From Heracleum sosnowskyi (taxonomy: Eukaryota; Streptophyta; Magnoliopsida; Apiales; Apiaceae), in the NCBI GenBank assembly GCA_030848705.1, contig CM061239.1, forward strand, positions 88,270,363 to 88,334,362: a stretch of 64,000 nucleotides of DNA, written 5' to 3'. The position numbers and the translations under genes were made by a program. This document shows, piece after piece, positions 1 through 11,699 of this stretch; the first letter of the stretch is position 1; each line of letters opens with the position of its first letter. The notes beneath the pieces were generated by a model. The model saw nothing but the letters and a program-made list of their open reading frames with translations, did not search any database and was not told where the DNA came from.

Positions 1-329
1 TAGCTCATTTCCTTGTCTGCGGAGTCTGCCAATATCAGCATCAAACCTGTATCCAGTCAAATCAGTTCTTTGTCAGAATCTGTGTATTCAGTGATATCCT
101 TAGGTTGGGTGCCTTGAGGAATCCTGGTACCATCAGGAGCTGTAGATTCACTAACTAGTTTCATTGGTACAAACGGTCTGTTCTCTAATACGCCAATATA
201 CAACGGATTAGATGCCTTGATAAATAACAACATCTTCATCTTCCACAAACCGAAATCATCTCTAGTAAACGGGGGAACTTTAATACCAGCAGTTGTCTTT
301 GGAGCACTCATGGTTTCTGAAAATTTCAA
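1..329 (-). pseudogene. copia gag N-terminus (element M), broken
   Basis: Reading starts at the ATG ending at 329. The fragment shows the conserved copia gag opening: IKVPPFTRDDFGLWKMKM, then a stretch with LFIKASNPLYIGVLENRPFVP, close to the same region of element C. This N-terminal region of Gag (DUF4219/UBN2 type) forms the virus-like particle. An in-frame TGA at 57-59 interrupts it after about 90 residues. Readable gag-like sequence continues in frame beyond that stop to the window edge, so this is a decayed copy, not a short gene. Confidence 0.75.
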
Positions 330-457
330 ATTGTTTAAAATTCAAGAAATTCCAATTAAATGAAAAAATTTGAAAGTTAAAAAATTTTCTTCGAATTTTC
401 ACGCTACGTTTGATTTTGGTCTCATTCACCGGATCTGATTTTTACGTCAATCAAGTA

Positions 458-469
458 GCTCTGATACCA
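458..469 (-). other. primer-binding site of element M
   Basis: On the minus strand it reads TGGTATCAGAGC, the common plant copia primer-binding site complementary to the 3' end of initiator-Met tRNA. It sits two bases after the LTR end. Confidence 0.85.
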
Positions 470-471
470 AT

Positions 472-1624
472 TTTTAGGTCCAAAGTATCGTAGAAGGGGG
501 GGTTGAATACGATACTCACAAATTATTCAATTTCGTTCGCGGATTAATCATTCAGTTCTATAATGAAATCAAATGCACCAAATCAAAACACGAGTAGGGG
601 AATATATTGTTTTATAAATATAAACCGCGAAGGGTGCTACAAATCTAATCCGTAGATTAGCTTCAATGAGTTCAGGTTAACGTAATCAATACAAACTTTA
701 GAAATTAAGACACTATTAATTTTCTCCAGAATATGTTCTTGAGCTCTCAATTTCTCCGAGTTAATATGATCAACTGCTAACCAACTAAAGAAGAACACTG
801 TCTTCATTCTCAATCTGTAGACTTTGTTTTTGAAAACTATCGAACCAAAATCAAAGTATTAATCTTGGCCGTCCAATTTTCAATCAAACATTCACAACAA
901 ATACTTTCCACCTGCTCCTTTGAATTGAAAACCATCGAATGTGTAAAAGTAATTTACCATTCGATAGTTTTTAATAAAAACTATCGAAATGTAAATTACT
1001 TTACATTTGATTTTCTTTTGACTTCTTGAATCATGTTCGATGGTTTTCTAAATAGAAAAACCATCAAACTCCTTTCTTGTCTTTGACTTTTAAGAAAAGA
1101 TCATGAGCTCCTGGGTGTTTAAGTTTTAGACTGTATCAATTCCTTCTGAGACGATAAAACAACTTGATCTTATTAAGTGTCGTCAACTATTGCAACTGGT
1201 CTGGTTCACAGATGAATAACACTTGATCATTTATTCTATGTCTTGATTTCAATGATGTTGATAAGTCCTTTGTCGATCTGGTTGCTTAAATTAATTCACT
1301 GGAATCCTGTGGTACTAACCCTAAATCATTCACATACTTATGTAGTCTTGAAAATCTTGTTTATTTGATTGTCACTGAGGCTTGAACATTTTCATGAACT
1401 TCTTTCCGTGACCTGTTTACGGACTTCAAGAATACATACCATATTTTGATTTTTTGAGTTTACCTTTTCTTATTTGATTCTGGATTCCTGTGCTTTTGTT
1501 AATATTATTGTCTGTCTTGTCCTTTGTTGAGTTGCAGTTATCTCTGTTTCATCTTATGTTACATTATGCTTTACATACATATCCATTAATAGTCGACATG
1601 ACTTATTCAGCCTAAAAACTAACA
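472..1624 (-). repeat. LTR of copia element M
   Basis: On the minus strand it begins TGTTAGT at 1624 and ends CCTAAAA at 472, directly before the primer-binding site. It shares the tail style of the B LTRs (CAACCCC..TTCTAC..GGACCTAA). An AT-rich TATA-like stretch lies at about 605-625. It contains a long imperfect inverted repeat at about 927-1010. The 1624 boundary rests on the TG end alone, since no second LTR is available to compare. Confidence 0.65.
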
Positions 1625-1874
1625 CCTCAACTTCAACATCAGGATTACAAATCAGGAATACACATCAGGACTGCACATCAGGATTGTACATCAGGATTAA
1701 ATCAGGATTGTTCCTCAGGATTGCATATCAGGATTACACAAGCATGTTACATTGAGTCTTATCCGTAGATAAGCTACCCTTCTACGGAAACTGCAAAATC
1801 ATGTTATCCGTTGAAGGCTACATTTACTTATACAATTTTCACTAAGTTAGTTTAGTTATCATCAAGAAACAACA
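1625..1874. repeat. short segment with repeated ATCAGGA motifs
   Basis: Between the M LTR and the third ORF of element A. From about 1637 to 1738 the heptamer TCAGGAT or a near variant recurs about eight times at 10-17 bp spacing. Further right is TTATCCGTAGATAAGC, a small inverted repeat. It is probably retrotransposon sequence, either more of M or the part of A that precedes its third ORF. No gene was seen. Confidence 0.4.
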
Positions 1875-4800
1875 TAGTTCCTAAAATTGTTGCTCAAGGA
1901 GTGGTGACAGTTGTTGCTCAAGAAGATGGTGACATCTCATCCATTCATTTCAAAATCAAGGAGCACAATTACACTCTCAATGTTCAGGGCATATGGTATT
2001 CTGAAAATTGGGTATTCTGGACCCATTCTTGAAGAGGGAACAACAAAATGGTACCCTTCTGGTGAAATGGACAGGAAGTATCTCCGCAAGGAGTGGAGCA
2101 TGGTGTTTGATGCAATGGTGAAAGTGTTCTCTACCAAGACCACGGGCTGGAATGGAATTCCCACCTACATCAAGAAGCTCACTCACTCTCTTGTTCATGG
2201 GTACAAAGTGGATGTTGGAAAGCTGTTCATGGCACACCTCAAGGCTGCCATAGGTAAGAAGGTAAACATCTATCCCCGCTTTCTAATGGTGTGCATTAAT
2301 TCTTTATGTGATTTTGATGAGAATGCCCCTCGTTTAGAGGTATGCCCTGTACTGAAAAGGAACACACACACAACTCTCACTTCACAGAATTTAAATGCAC
2401 ATATTCCACTATGTTTCACCAAAAACATGGTTGATCAAGTGTCTAACCTTGATTTTCCATTACCTTCTAGTTTTGACACCTTCACTGTTGAGAATAAAGC
2501 TGGATTAGACCCCAATTCAGTTAACCCTCATTCTACCCCATACACTCAGCCTAGGTTCTCTAGACTTCCCAAAGTACAGAGACAGGCCTTACAAGAATCC
2601 AGAAAAAGACCCCTAGAGACTGGTGTTGGTGGTAGTGTTGAGAGTCAAGAGGGAGTTCATGCACCTAGTGCAGCAAATAAGGAAGGTAGTCAAGCAGAAC
2701 CCACAATGGTTCCTCCTGAGCCTTAGAAGAAGAGAGCTAAGAGGACCAAAACCACTGTCAGCCACCCTGCAGTCTCCCAAAAGACTGTAGAGGCAACCAG
2801 GGAAATAAACTCCTCCCTAGATGTTCCTTCTCAACAAGGGACATCTATTGAAATTGGTCTGTCTCCCAAGGCATCCTGTAAAGAGTCTGCACAACCTCAT
2901 GTTCCAACTCATGAGGAACCTCCACTTGCAGAAACACACCTGGAGTCAGGACACTGTGAGGATTTCACTTCCCGCATTGATGTTTCACAAGTTCCATCTG
3001 TGGAGCAGCCATCACTCTCTTCTCCACTTTCACCTTCTTCCTTCCCTACTCATTCATTTGTTTCTTCTCTACAACCTAGAGAGGGGGACAGTCCCAACCC
3101 TTCAGGTTTTGATCATTCATCTCCAATCATGGATGAGCCCCCATTAAGTGGTCCACAAGAACCCATCTCTCAAAGTGAAATGGACACCACTCCTTCAAAC
3201 ACTGAGAAAGAGCAAGGTACATCTCTGCTAGAAAGTGAAACAGCCAGTACCTTGTTCAATCTCCAAGGAGCATCTTACCTCAGGGAAGATGCTGTCACAG
3301 CCTCAGTTGCTGTCAAAGACTTTGAGAATGTTGATGTCACAGGTGACCCTACTGTCAAGGACTCAGCTGACATTGATGTCACAACCAAACATGTTGTCCA
3401 AGATGCAGTGGAACCTACTATCAATGTTCCAACTGACAGTAACATTCCTGACAAAGTTCATGTCACCTCTGCTCAGCTTGCTTTTGATGATGTAATTGTT
3501 GAAGATGTCTCTGATGATGATGTGCCACTATCTCAGTTCTTAAATGTCACGCCCTCCAGACCCGGGGCACAGATCTGGGGAGTCACTCGACCAACGAAAC
3601 ACAATATACCTGAATATAACACATGCATAATAATATAATAACATAAAATACCCCTTATCCAAGACCGCATCCAGATTATGGCATGAAACAAGCTTCTAAG
3701 TCATAATTATTACAAACCAGTTTTCAGAGTTATTACACACTTAATATACAAAGCTAGACATTTAGTCTAACTTCCAAAGTAAAACAACTACCCGTCCAAT
3801 GACAATCACTCGGGGTGGTCTCCTAGCATCGGGAGAACTGTCACTAGCGTTGTGTCTGCTCATTCTCTCGCTTCACTAGAATAGGGTTAGAAACAAAACA
3901 AGTATGAGCCACAGGTGCTCAGCAAGCATGATATATATCAATCACAGTTCCATAATGAAGGGAAAGATTTCAGTTATCTGAATCAACAATATACAAGTCA
4001 AACATATGCTTTTAACAATCTTTATTGAAGGAAGAGGAATTAGAATTGGACTTCTACATTTTTCAAATACAAAGGTTGAGCTGTTGATCAGTCACGCATC
4101 AACCCCGGACTCGCTTATAGCATAGTCCTCCACTAGGATCCATGGCCATCTAGGCCTTAAGTTATTATGACCATAAATATGGCCCGACCATTACTGGTCT
4201 CATTTTAAAACATGCCAATTCTATCACAAAGTATAAGCAATAACATGCATAACAAAATAAGTACACAATGATGGGGTGTAATAGTTGCAAAAGAGCTTCA
4301 ACTATTCAATATCAAATGAAGTCCGAGAAATAGATTCGGAATGGTTTCAATGGTACAACGTACTCATTTAAGAAGGTCAACAATGGTTATCATCAATATA
4401 AACTGAATTGAAGGTGAAGGTTTCTGATATCCAACATGATTGTGGATTAAATCAAAAGTTAGGAATATTCAAGGAAATAGCATCAAGTGCTCAATACGGG
4501 TGAAGATTGAATAATCTGAATCGTTCTGATGGTAACATACTTTTAATTCTGAAGAATAATAACAATTGAATCAACAAGTAAAGGCACAGATACTTGTCTG
4601 GTCTAGTAGTTGATGGAATTCTATCACACTCACTCTACCTTCTCCTCTCCCTTGCTCCGGGAACTCGATTCTATAATAAACAACTCATTACAGTAAGTCT
4701 AACTATCCTCATTCTATCCTCGATATATACTCATAATCATTTTTACATTTAAACAAGTAATTTGGTTCCTATCGGATGCCCGATCTATTTTACGGTAATT

Positions 4801-7800
4801 AAAACTCAGACATTAGCCCTCGTACGGGCATTTACGGACTATTAAAACACATCATTCTACTCATATAAACCATATAGCACTTATAAATATTTTTAAAACA
4901 ATATTCGAGGCTTATTTGAATTTAAATAAGTCACAAATAATTTTTAAATCAAAAAACGGATTTTTAATCCCAATCTAAGTATTTAAAAACAATTAAATCA
5001 ATTAATATAAAATTAATTGACAATTTCCAAATGCTCAAACTATTTTTAAATAATTAAATCAAGCTAGAAAATAATTAAACCTAATTTAAATTAATTAAAT
5101 CTAATTAATAATTAATTATTAAGAATTAACTGATTAAAAGAATTAATCAATTAATTAAATTAATTATTTATTAATTAAAAATAATTAAAATAATTAAATT
5201 TAATCAGTTTTCGAATTTAAATAATTAAATATAATTTTTCAGAATTTTCTGAATTAAAAATGTATTTTTAAAATAAAAATATGATTTTTATAAATATTTA
5301 AACTATTTTCGAATTAAATTTAAAAATAAAATTCAAAAACAGTTTTCTGAAAATATTTTAGGGTTTCGAAGATTGAAACCGGGTCAGGGAAATAGGTTAC
5401 TCGATCGGGTCACGGGTCGCCAAGAACAATCCGGGTCGCGAAGAACTTGCCGGAAAATTCCCAGAATCCGGTGACCTGCCCAGAATCCGGCGACTCAAAA
5501 ACACAATAAAATTTGGGGCTTTTGGTACCAAAACACTCCTAATAACCATACCAATACATTCCGATCAAAAACAAACCAAAAACATCACCGGAATCAAAAA
5601 CCCGACTGTTTTCCGGCGACCTTAACAAATTTTCCGATCTACATATTTTGTACATGAAACTCTACGTTCTTTATACCAAAATGAAGCTAAGAACACATAC
5701 AATGAAAGCCCTCTACCAAAAACAATGTCAGATCATTCATATGAACGGACAAATCAAATTAAAAATTGGGCAAAAACCCTAGAATTCGAATTCTCAAATC
5801 TGAACATAAACATGAAATTAAAGCATGAATTCCTATTAATTAGAACCCTAGGAACATGTTAGAAGCAATCAATTGAACGGAGAATCAACAGAATGAAAAT
5901 CCCCAATTCGATTAAGAACCCTAATTTTAATTCGAAATAGAAATATTCATATAAAATCGAAAAATTACCAGATGATGATGAGGTTGGAAGATTCTGAAAC
6001 TAGAGCTCAAGATCTTTGATTTGAGTACTTGAACTTTGAATTCTGATTTCAATAACACCTTCGAAATTGATTTTGATTTTTCAAGAACACGAAGAACACG
6101 GTTCGAGGATTTTTATATTTTCGAGAATATGAAATGCAGTTTATACGAGGAATAATGTACGATTCATACCCCAAACAACATTTTTGGATCGATATTGATC
6201 CACTGGTTCGCTTTAAAACCCTAACTTAGAAAAATACACGTTTTACGAGGTGATAACTATCCACAAAGACTGATAGTTATCCAAATCAATACATATCATA
6301 TATATAACTAATGCTCAAGAATACTGGGGCTATAACAGATGTATTATTGATACAGACGATATATCAATTACCCTAGAAAAATTAGGGTTAGGGTTTGGAA
6401 TAATTTTTCTTCCTTTGAATAAAACAAATACTATTGATAACATCGGATAATAAGGGATATAATAATACGAAGAAATCCTCCGATAATGATTTGGACACGA
6501 ATGACGAAGGAATAACAATGATGTACAAAATTTCAACGGGGCCCTTGAATTTCAAAACGGGGCTCAAAATTGAAGATATTTTCAAATGACAAAATATTTG
6601 AACGGGGCTTTCGACACACCAATTTAGCACATTATCACTTAACAACCTTTAGTATTAAAACTCAAAATACTTCATAATAATTATTCTACACATATAATAC
6701 AATTTATATTATTAACAAAGTTCACGGATCTTACATTAAAGGTACATTCTAAACCATCTGTTTCATTGCATGTAAGTAATGCTCATACCCATGAATCTAG
6801 GATGAGTGAGGGTGTGCAAAAGAAAAGAGAGATAAAAGAAAAGAGAGGTGAGCATAAAAATGAGAGGCAGCCAAATGAGCTGGCAAAAGGTGAGGGACTT
6901 GAGCATGTCCAGAGAGAATTTGAGGGAGCCCCACACTTACAGGCACTAGGCCATGAGAGTTATTTTGTGAGGAGTGATGAGATCACTCAGAAAAACAATG
7001 AGAGTGTGAGAACCCCTACAGCCTCCAAGCCCCAATCTTTTCCTTCACCCCTAAGAAGGTTAAGAACAGGTGGCCCCTCTACTGCACTCAGGTTGGAAGC
7101 TCTAGAGAACAGGTGTCTCTCCATAGAATCCAAGATTGATAGCATGTCTACCATGGTGGCCTCTAGCTTCTCCAGTCTTCAGGAAACCAAGCAAGATCAG
7201 AATCTCAAAGGGCAGAATCAGGAAGGGAGCAATCAGAATCAGTAGGTGTCCCCAAGCAGGATGTTGCTCAGGGGGAGCCTATCTCAAAGGAGGTTTCAAG
7301 GAGTGAGGGGGAGCCTGCAGCTAAAAAGAAAACAGTACCTGCAAAAATAAAAAGGGGAGCAAAAGGAGGTTCAGGAACTAAGGGGGAGCAAGAGCAAGAA
7401 GCAGAAAATCTCTTTGAATATGAGATGGCTGGAGAAACAGTTCTTATGTCTAAAGAAGCCCTGGAAGCAATGCAAGGGAATGTTCCTTCCAAGAGACCAG
7501 TACTACCTCCTGTATCAATAAGAGAGCCAACTCCAATGCCAAAGGAGAGTGCTCTTGAGAAGCAATGGAGAGAAAAGGAGGAGCAGAATAGGCTGGGAAA
7601 AGGGAAAAACAAAATGCCTGAATACATCCTGTCATGCAACACATGGAGTAAAGGAACAGAGTTCAGCCAGGAAGATGCCAATGCTTTGATGGTTGACTAT
7701 AGGGAAAGCACTTTGAAGAATCATGATGAGGACTTCTACAAGATAGTTGATGAAGCTATGAAGGAGCCTAGAAGAAGGTTGAATAACTGCTCAACCTTGC

Positions 7801-9920
7801 TTAAAGAGAAAGTCACCAATGTATGTGTAAAGATCAATGAAGAAAGGAGGTGGGCTATTGATGTGTGCTTAAACACTGGGATATCTTCATTCATCACCAT
7901 GCAGCTATTGCAGAGCCTTCCAGAAATGGTGTTAACAGTGATGAAGAACAAAATCAAGGCAAACCATACATCCTTCAATGAGATATTACATCTGCAAATG
8001 CTGAATTTAATTTCAGAGAAACTTCCAGAAGTCTACACCAACCATTTTTGTGTCTATTATGAAAGTACCACTAAAAGTGGTAGCAGGAGATGTGCATACA
8101 TGAGTCTAGAAGGCACTTCAACAATGGAGTCAAGGGCAATATTGAAGGTGTTAAACATGATTCTCAACTCTAAAGCCAACAAGGAAAGAATTCTTGCTGT
8201 CAAGGCAATCTATGACTTGCTGGTGAAAAGAGACAAGGAACTGAGCTCCACTATAAAGAAGATGATCTCCAAAGCAAACTCCAACAGAGCTGAACAAGGA
8301 GAAAGCTGTTCCTATGATGTTCCTCATGGTGATGATGATGAGTTGGATGGTAGTGGAGGAACTGGAGAAGCAGGAAATGCTAGTGGAAGTACTTCTGGGA
8401 ATGTTGGATCTAAATCCCAGGAGGAAAATAAAGAAGAAGCTCATGTGCAAGAAAAGAAAGATGATGGAGTTACAGAAGAAGAGGAGTCTGTATTGATTGA
8501 AGCTTTGGAGGCAAATATCTTAAGATGTGCTATAGATAGTATTAATGATGAAAAAGATATTGTCATCAAAGAAGCTATCACAGAAGACACTGTCCTCAAG
8601 GAAGCTGTCATGAAAGAAGCTGTCACAGAAGACACTGTCAAGGAAGATACTGTCATAGAGGACACTGTCAACAAAGATGCTGTCAAGGATGGAATCAAAC
8701 CTATTGTCAAGCCAAAGAGGACAAAATCCCTAGCCAAGGCTTGGTTCTCTAGACAGGAACCTAACCCTGAGGAGACTACAAAAGCAATGAAAGGAAAACA
8801 CAAGTACTCAGGAAAGGAAAAAGCCACTGGGCTTGGCAAGAAACTAAAGAAGCCCATCCAATTGAAACTCTACAGCTCTCTGGATCTTTTGGAAAAAGAA
8901 GCTGAACAAATCAGGAATGTTGAGGTGAAGTTGGATAACAACAAAGAAGCAACTGAATATGTTCTTTGGTTTGATGCATCAAGATCTGTGATAGTTAAAA
9001 AGGATTTTGTCATGGAGATGTTATCACATGATGTATCAGAAACTCTTGAATACAGTAGGAGAACAGAAACAAGGAGAATTGAATACTTCTACTTGGTAAG
9101 GATGGTCAATCTAATGCAAGGTTATGACAATGTTCCTGAAAAAGTCATGAACCATGTTTTGGCATACAAAGTTGTGAGAGATGAAGAATTCTATCAGAAA
9201 TTTGGGGAATGGTCACTGTTTGATGATGCTGACATTGCTCATTTACTTGAATATTCTGATGAAGAAATAGCTGAGTATGAAGATGATCTTCCTGAAGAAG
9301 AGGTGCAAACCCAACCAAGTCAAGAAGAATCCTCAAAGCCTACAAAAAGAGAAACCACTGAAGATATGGAAGATGCATTCTTGAATAAAAGCAGATAAGC
9401 CAACAGAGTGGAGAGTGAAGGACCCAATTACCAATCTTGTATGCTTGAGAATCCTCTGAGAATCAAGTTCATATGGGAAGAAATCCCAGTGAGAAGCTTT
9501 CATAAACTCAAAACCAGTGCCCTGAAAGACTTACTCTACCTGGTGATTGGATCAATTCATCCATTGGAACAGCTATGCTCTTTTGAGATTGAGGGCATTC
9601 TTCAAATGAGAAAGGGTGAAGACTCAAAGCTGGATAAGTCAAGGAGAAAAACCCTGAATGCATACCCTGGAAGTAGATTCAAAGTTTTTGAAGGCACACT
9701 GAAGTTCAGAACTCATGCATTTGGTAAAGACTTATGGATGGATCTTCAGGATGCTAGAGTATGCCTCTCCAAGACAATCCAAAAGCACCTTGATGAGATT
9801 GAAGATGAGGCTATCACTCCTGATGAAAAAGCACTAGTGGAAGAACTCAGAGAGGTTCTTAAGGAAGCTCTCAATAGAGAGGATGAAGCAAGACAGAAAA
9901 GGAAATCTGAAGCTAAGTAA
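1875..9920 (+). pseudogene. third ORF of copia element A, split and decayed
   Basis: About 4.8 kb of coding-like sequence once the solo LTR at 3545-6735 is set aside. The N-terminal part carries the motif GTTKWYPSGEMDRKYLRKEW and then KVNIYPRFLMVCINS, a pattern seen in ORFs downstream of pol in plant copia elements. It is followed by serine/proline-rich, acidic and lysine-rich stretches and by short degenerate repeats built on EDTV/KEAV at about 8550-8700. Damage: a frame break near 2000, TAG at 2724, the LTR insertion, a one-base type frame change near 7243, and TAA at 9396. The reading ends at TAA 9918-9920. In SIRE elements this position holds an envelope-like ORF. I see no clear signal peptide or membrane anchor here, so function is unknown. 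Confidence 0.7.
3545..6735 (+). mobile_element. solo LTR, probably Ty3/gypsy, inside element A
   Basis: The 3191-bp block begins TGTCACGCCC and ends GGATCTTACA (TG..CA ends) and is flanked on both sides by the 5-bp duplication TTAAA (3540-3544 and 6736-6740). It interrupts the third ORF of element A. Removing the block and one TTAAA leaves the surrounding reading frame continuous. No internal primer-binding site, polypurine tract, gag or pol is present, so this is a solo LTR left by LTR-LTR recombination and not a full element. The TGTCACG start is common in plant gypsy LTRs, hence the assignment and the orientation. The centre (about 4900-5350) is extremely AT-rich. Confidence 0.8.
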
Positions 9921-10001
9921 AAATCCTTTGTCAATTCTGATCTTGTTAGTTAAGTTGTCAACATGTATTAATTTTAAATTTGTTGTTATTGTCCATAAAA
10001 A

Positions 10002-10016
10002 CAAATTGGGGGAGAT
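10002..10016 (+). other. polypurine tract of element A
   Basis: CAAATTGGGGGAGAT directly precedes the LTR start TGTTAGG. It is the plus-strand priming site for reverse transcription. The same AAATxGGGGGAGAT form precedes the 3' LTRs of B and C. Confidence 0.8.
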
Positions 10017-11597
10017 TGTTAGGATTTATGGGTGATAGCTATGAGACAACTTAACTAGTTATTTTAAATACTTAATTTTATTAAGTATGAACATACTGTC
10101 ACAGCTAGAGTATGTCTTTGTAACTGTTTTTGTTTAGTACAAATAAGATTCTAGTGCATCTTGGTAGAAGTTCATTCATTTGTTCAAGTCTCAAGAAGTA
10201 CTTAAGATGGACAACAAGAATAAAGATTACGGTCACAGCATTGACAGTAAGGTTACAAGAAGACAACATATTGCAAGTCACGACAATACATTCACTCTGA
10301 CAGCAACATTGGCGGAAGCCCTCAGACATCAACTTTACTGTAGCCTGACAGCAAGCTTGGAAATCCTGACAGCACCTTCTGCGGAGATTTCTTACTGTCA
10401 CCAAAAGTGCATTATTGTGACAGCAAGCTTAGCCATCAGGTACTGTCATTAAGGGATAACATTTGTATTGGGGAACAACCCAGTCAAACTTGTGACAGTT
10501 TGGATGTTCAAGAAACAGGCGTGTTGCAGCATCCCAACACTGCAACAGGTCTGCAAGACTACGACCGAAGCTTGAGAGATCACATGACAAAGCTCACCAA
10601 TTCCAGAGTATGACAAATCTACATCTACTGAATTGTGTTAGCTTAATATAGAATGTTTCTAGATTGCTTTGTTATGTATTGATAAGTTGTTTGTATAGCA
10701 ATTTAGGAAAGAATCACGGGTAGGCAATTTGTAAGAAGCTGCCACATGAAAATGACAGCAGCATCACAAGACCCGTGTTGATAGTGATAGGATCAGTCGA
10801 CTTAGACTATCTCTCAATCCATTCTTTGTAATCACTCGAGAAAATGAAGCTCAAGAAAACAAACATTTTCTTGAGGTTGTAGCAACCCATTGCAAAATAA
10901 ATAAAACATTTCTCGATTGTCTTCCTAGAGTAAACCCTAGTCTTCCCGGTTGTCTTCCCTATTCATTTCTTGTCTTCCCGAAAGTCTTCCAAGTGTAAAA
11001 GGATTGTTTTCCTGCAAGTCTTCTAAGGCAAAATTCCATTTTGTCAGTGGCTTGCACGTGGGTTGAAAACAAAAAGGAATGCATTGGTTTATATACAAGA
11101 CAGAAGACTTGAAGACAGCACATTACATCAATTACACAGAACAAAAAGTAAAGAAACATAACCTCAACATTCCATCTTCTGTCTTTATTTCTTCAACTGT
11201 CGAAGCTATTCATTTCCTGCCAGAGAATTAATTCTTGTTTGGTTCTTAACATTAAATTCATAAGAAGTGATTCTCTTGTACTGCTTTGACTTTCTAGCGG
11301 ATCATAATCCCTAGATTTTATATCGAACTACTTTTTAGTATTCGATCCTTTTTATTACAAAAATAGATAAATTTATGTCGAATTTATTCTAGGTTTGTTT
11401 TATTAAGAACCCTTGTAATCAGTGATCAAATTGTAACACTCGTCGAGTTTAATATAAGTTATATTTAACTTAAATATTGTTTCAGTTTTATTCCGCATTA
11501 ATTTGTTCTAAATTGTTAAATCTTTAAAAGGACAAATTCGATTCAACGGTATAGTTTGTATTCAACCCCCCTTCTACAAACTTATCAGGACCTAACA
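10017..11597 (+). repeat. LTR shared by elements A and B (recombinant)
   Basis: 1581 bp, starting TGTTAGG and ending CCTAACA, an inverted pair. It is preceded by the polypurine tract of A and followed by the primer-binding site of B, so it serves as 3' LTR of A and 5' LTR of B. Only the last ~625 bp (from about 10973) match the 3' LTR of B, with roughly 16 differences counted by eye. The first ~955 bp have no visible match there. The upstream part carries many CTGACAGCA-like motifs (about 10240-10450). Confidence 0.8.
11055..11096 (+). promoter_or_regulatory. LTR core promoter with G-box and TATA box
   Basis: CACGTG (11055-11060) lies about 28 bp upstream of TTTATATA (about 11088-11095). The same pair is present in the B 3' LTR. 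This is the likely retrotransposon promoter. G-boxes bind bZIP/bHLH factors in plants. Placement is by motif and not by mapped transcription start. Confidence 0.5.
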
Positions 11598-11599
11598 AT

Positions 11600-11611
11600 T
11601 GGCATCAGAGC
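11600..11611 (+). other. primer-binding site of element B
   Basis: TGGCATCAGAGC, one base different from the usual TGGTATCAGAGC, two bases after the LTR end. Confidence 0.85.
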
Positions 11612-11699
11612 CTTTTGATTGATATACTAATCAAAGATCCAATTGTTTTGAGATTTTTTCTTAAACTCTGAAATTTTTAATTATTCAAAAATCTCAAAA

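Larger units (their letters stand above)
1..1624 (-). mobile_element. Ty1/copia retrotransposon M, 5' end only
   Basis: Read on the minus strand, this is an LTR, then a primer-binding site matching the initiator-Met tRNA end, then the start of a copia gag. The rest of the element lies beyond the left edge of the window. Its gag start resembles those of elements B and C further right, so it belongs to the same broad SIRE-like copia group. Target duplications cannot be checked because the other LTR is not in view. Confidence 0.8.
1875..11597 (+). mobile_element. Ty1/copia retrotransposon A, 3' part
   Basis: Only the third ORF, polypurine tract and 3' LTR remain. Gag and pol are missing, and the left edge abuts element M. 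The third ORF is related to those of B and C. The element is interrupted by a solo LTR at 3545-6735. Its LTR is shared with element B, which follows immediately, so A and B form one composite. The left limit is approximate. Confidence 0.7.

Noticed and set aside
6330..6645. Two overlapping minus-strand ORFs in the solo LTR
   Set aside because: AT-rich, low-complexity chance ORFs inside an LTR; no family features.
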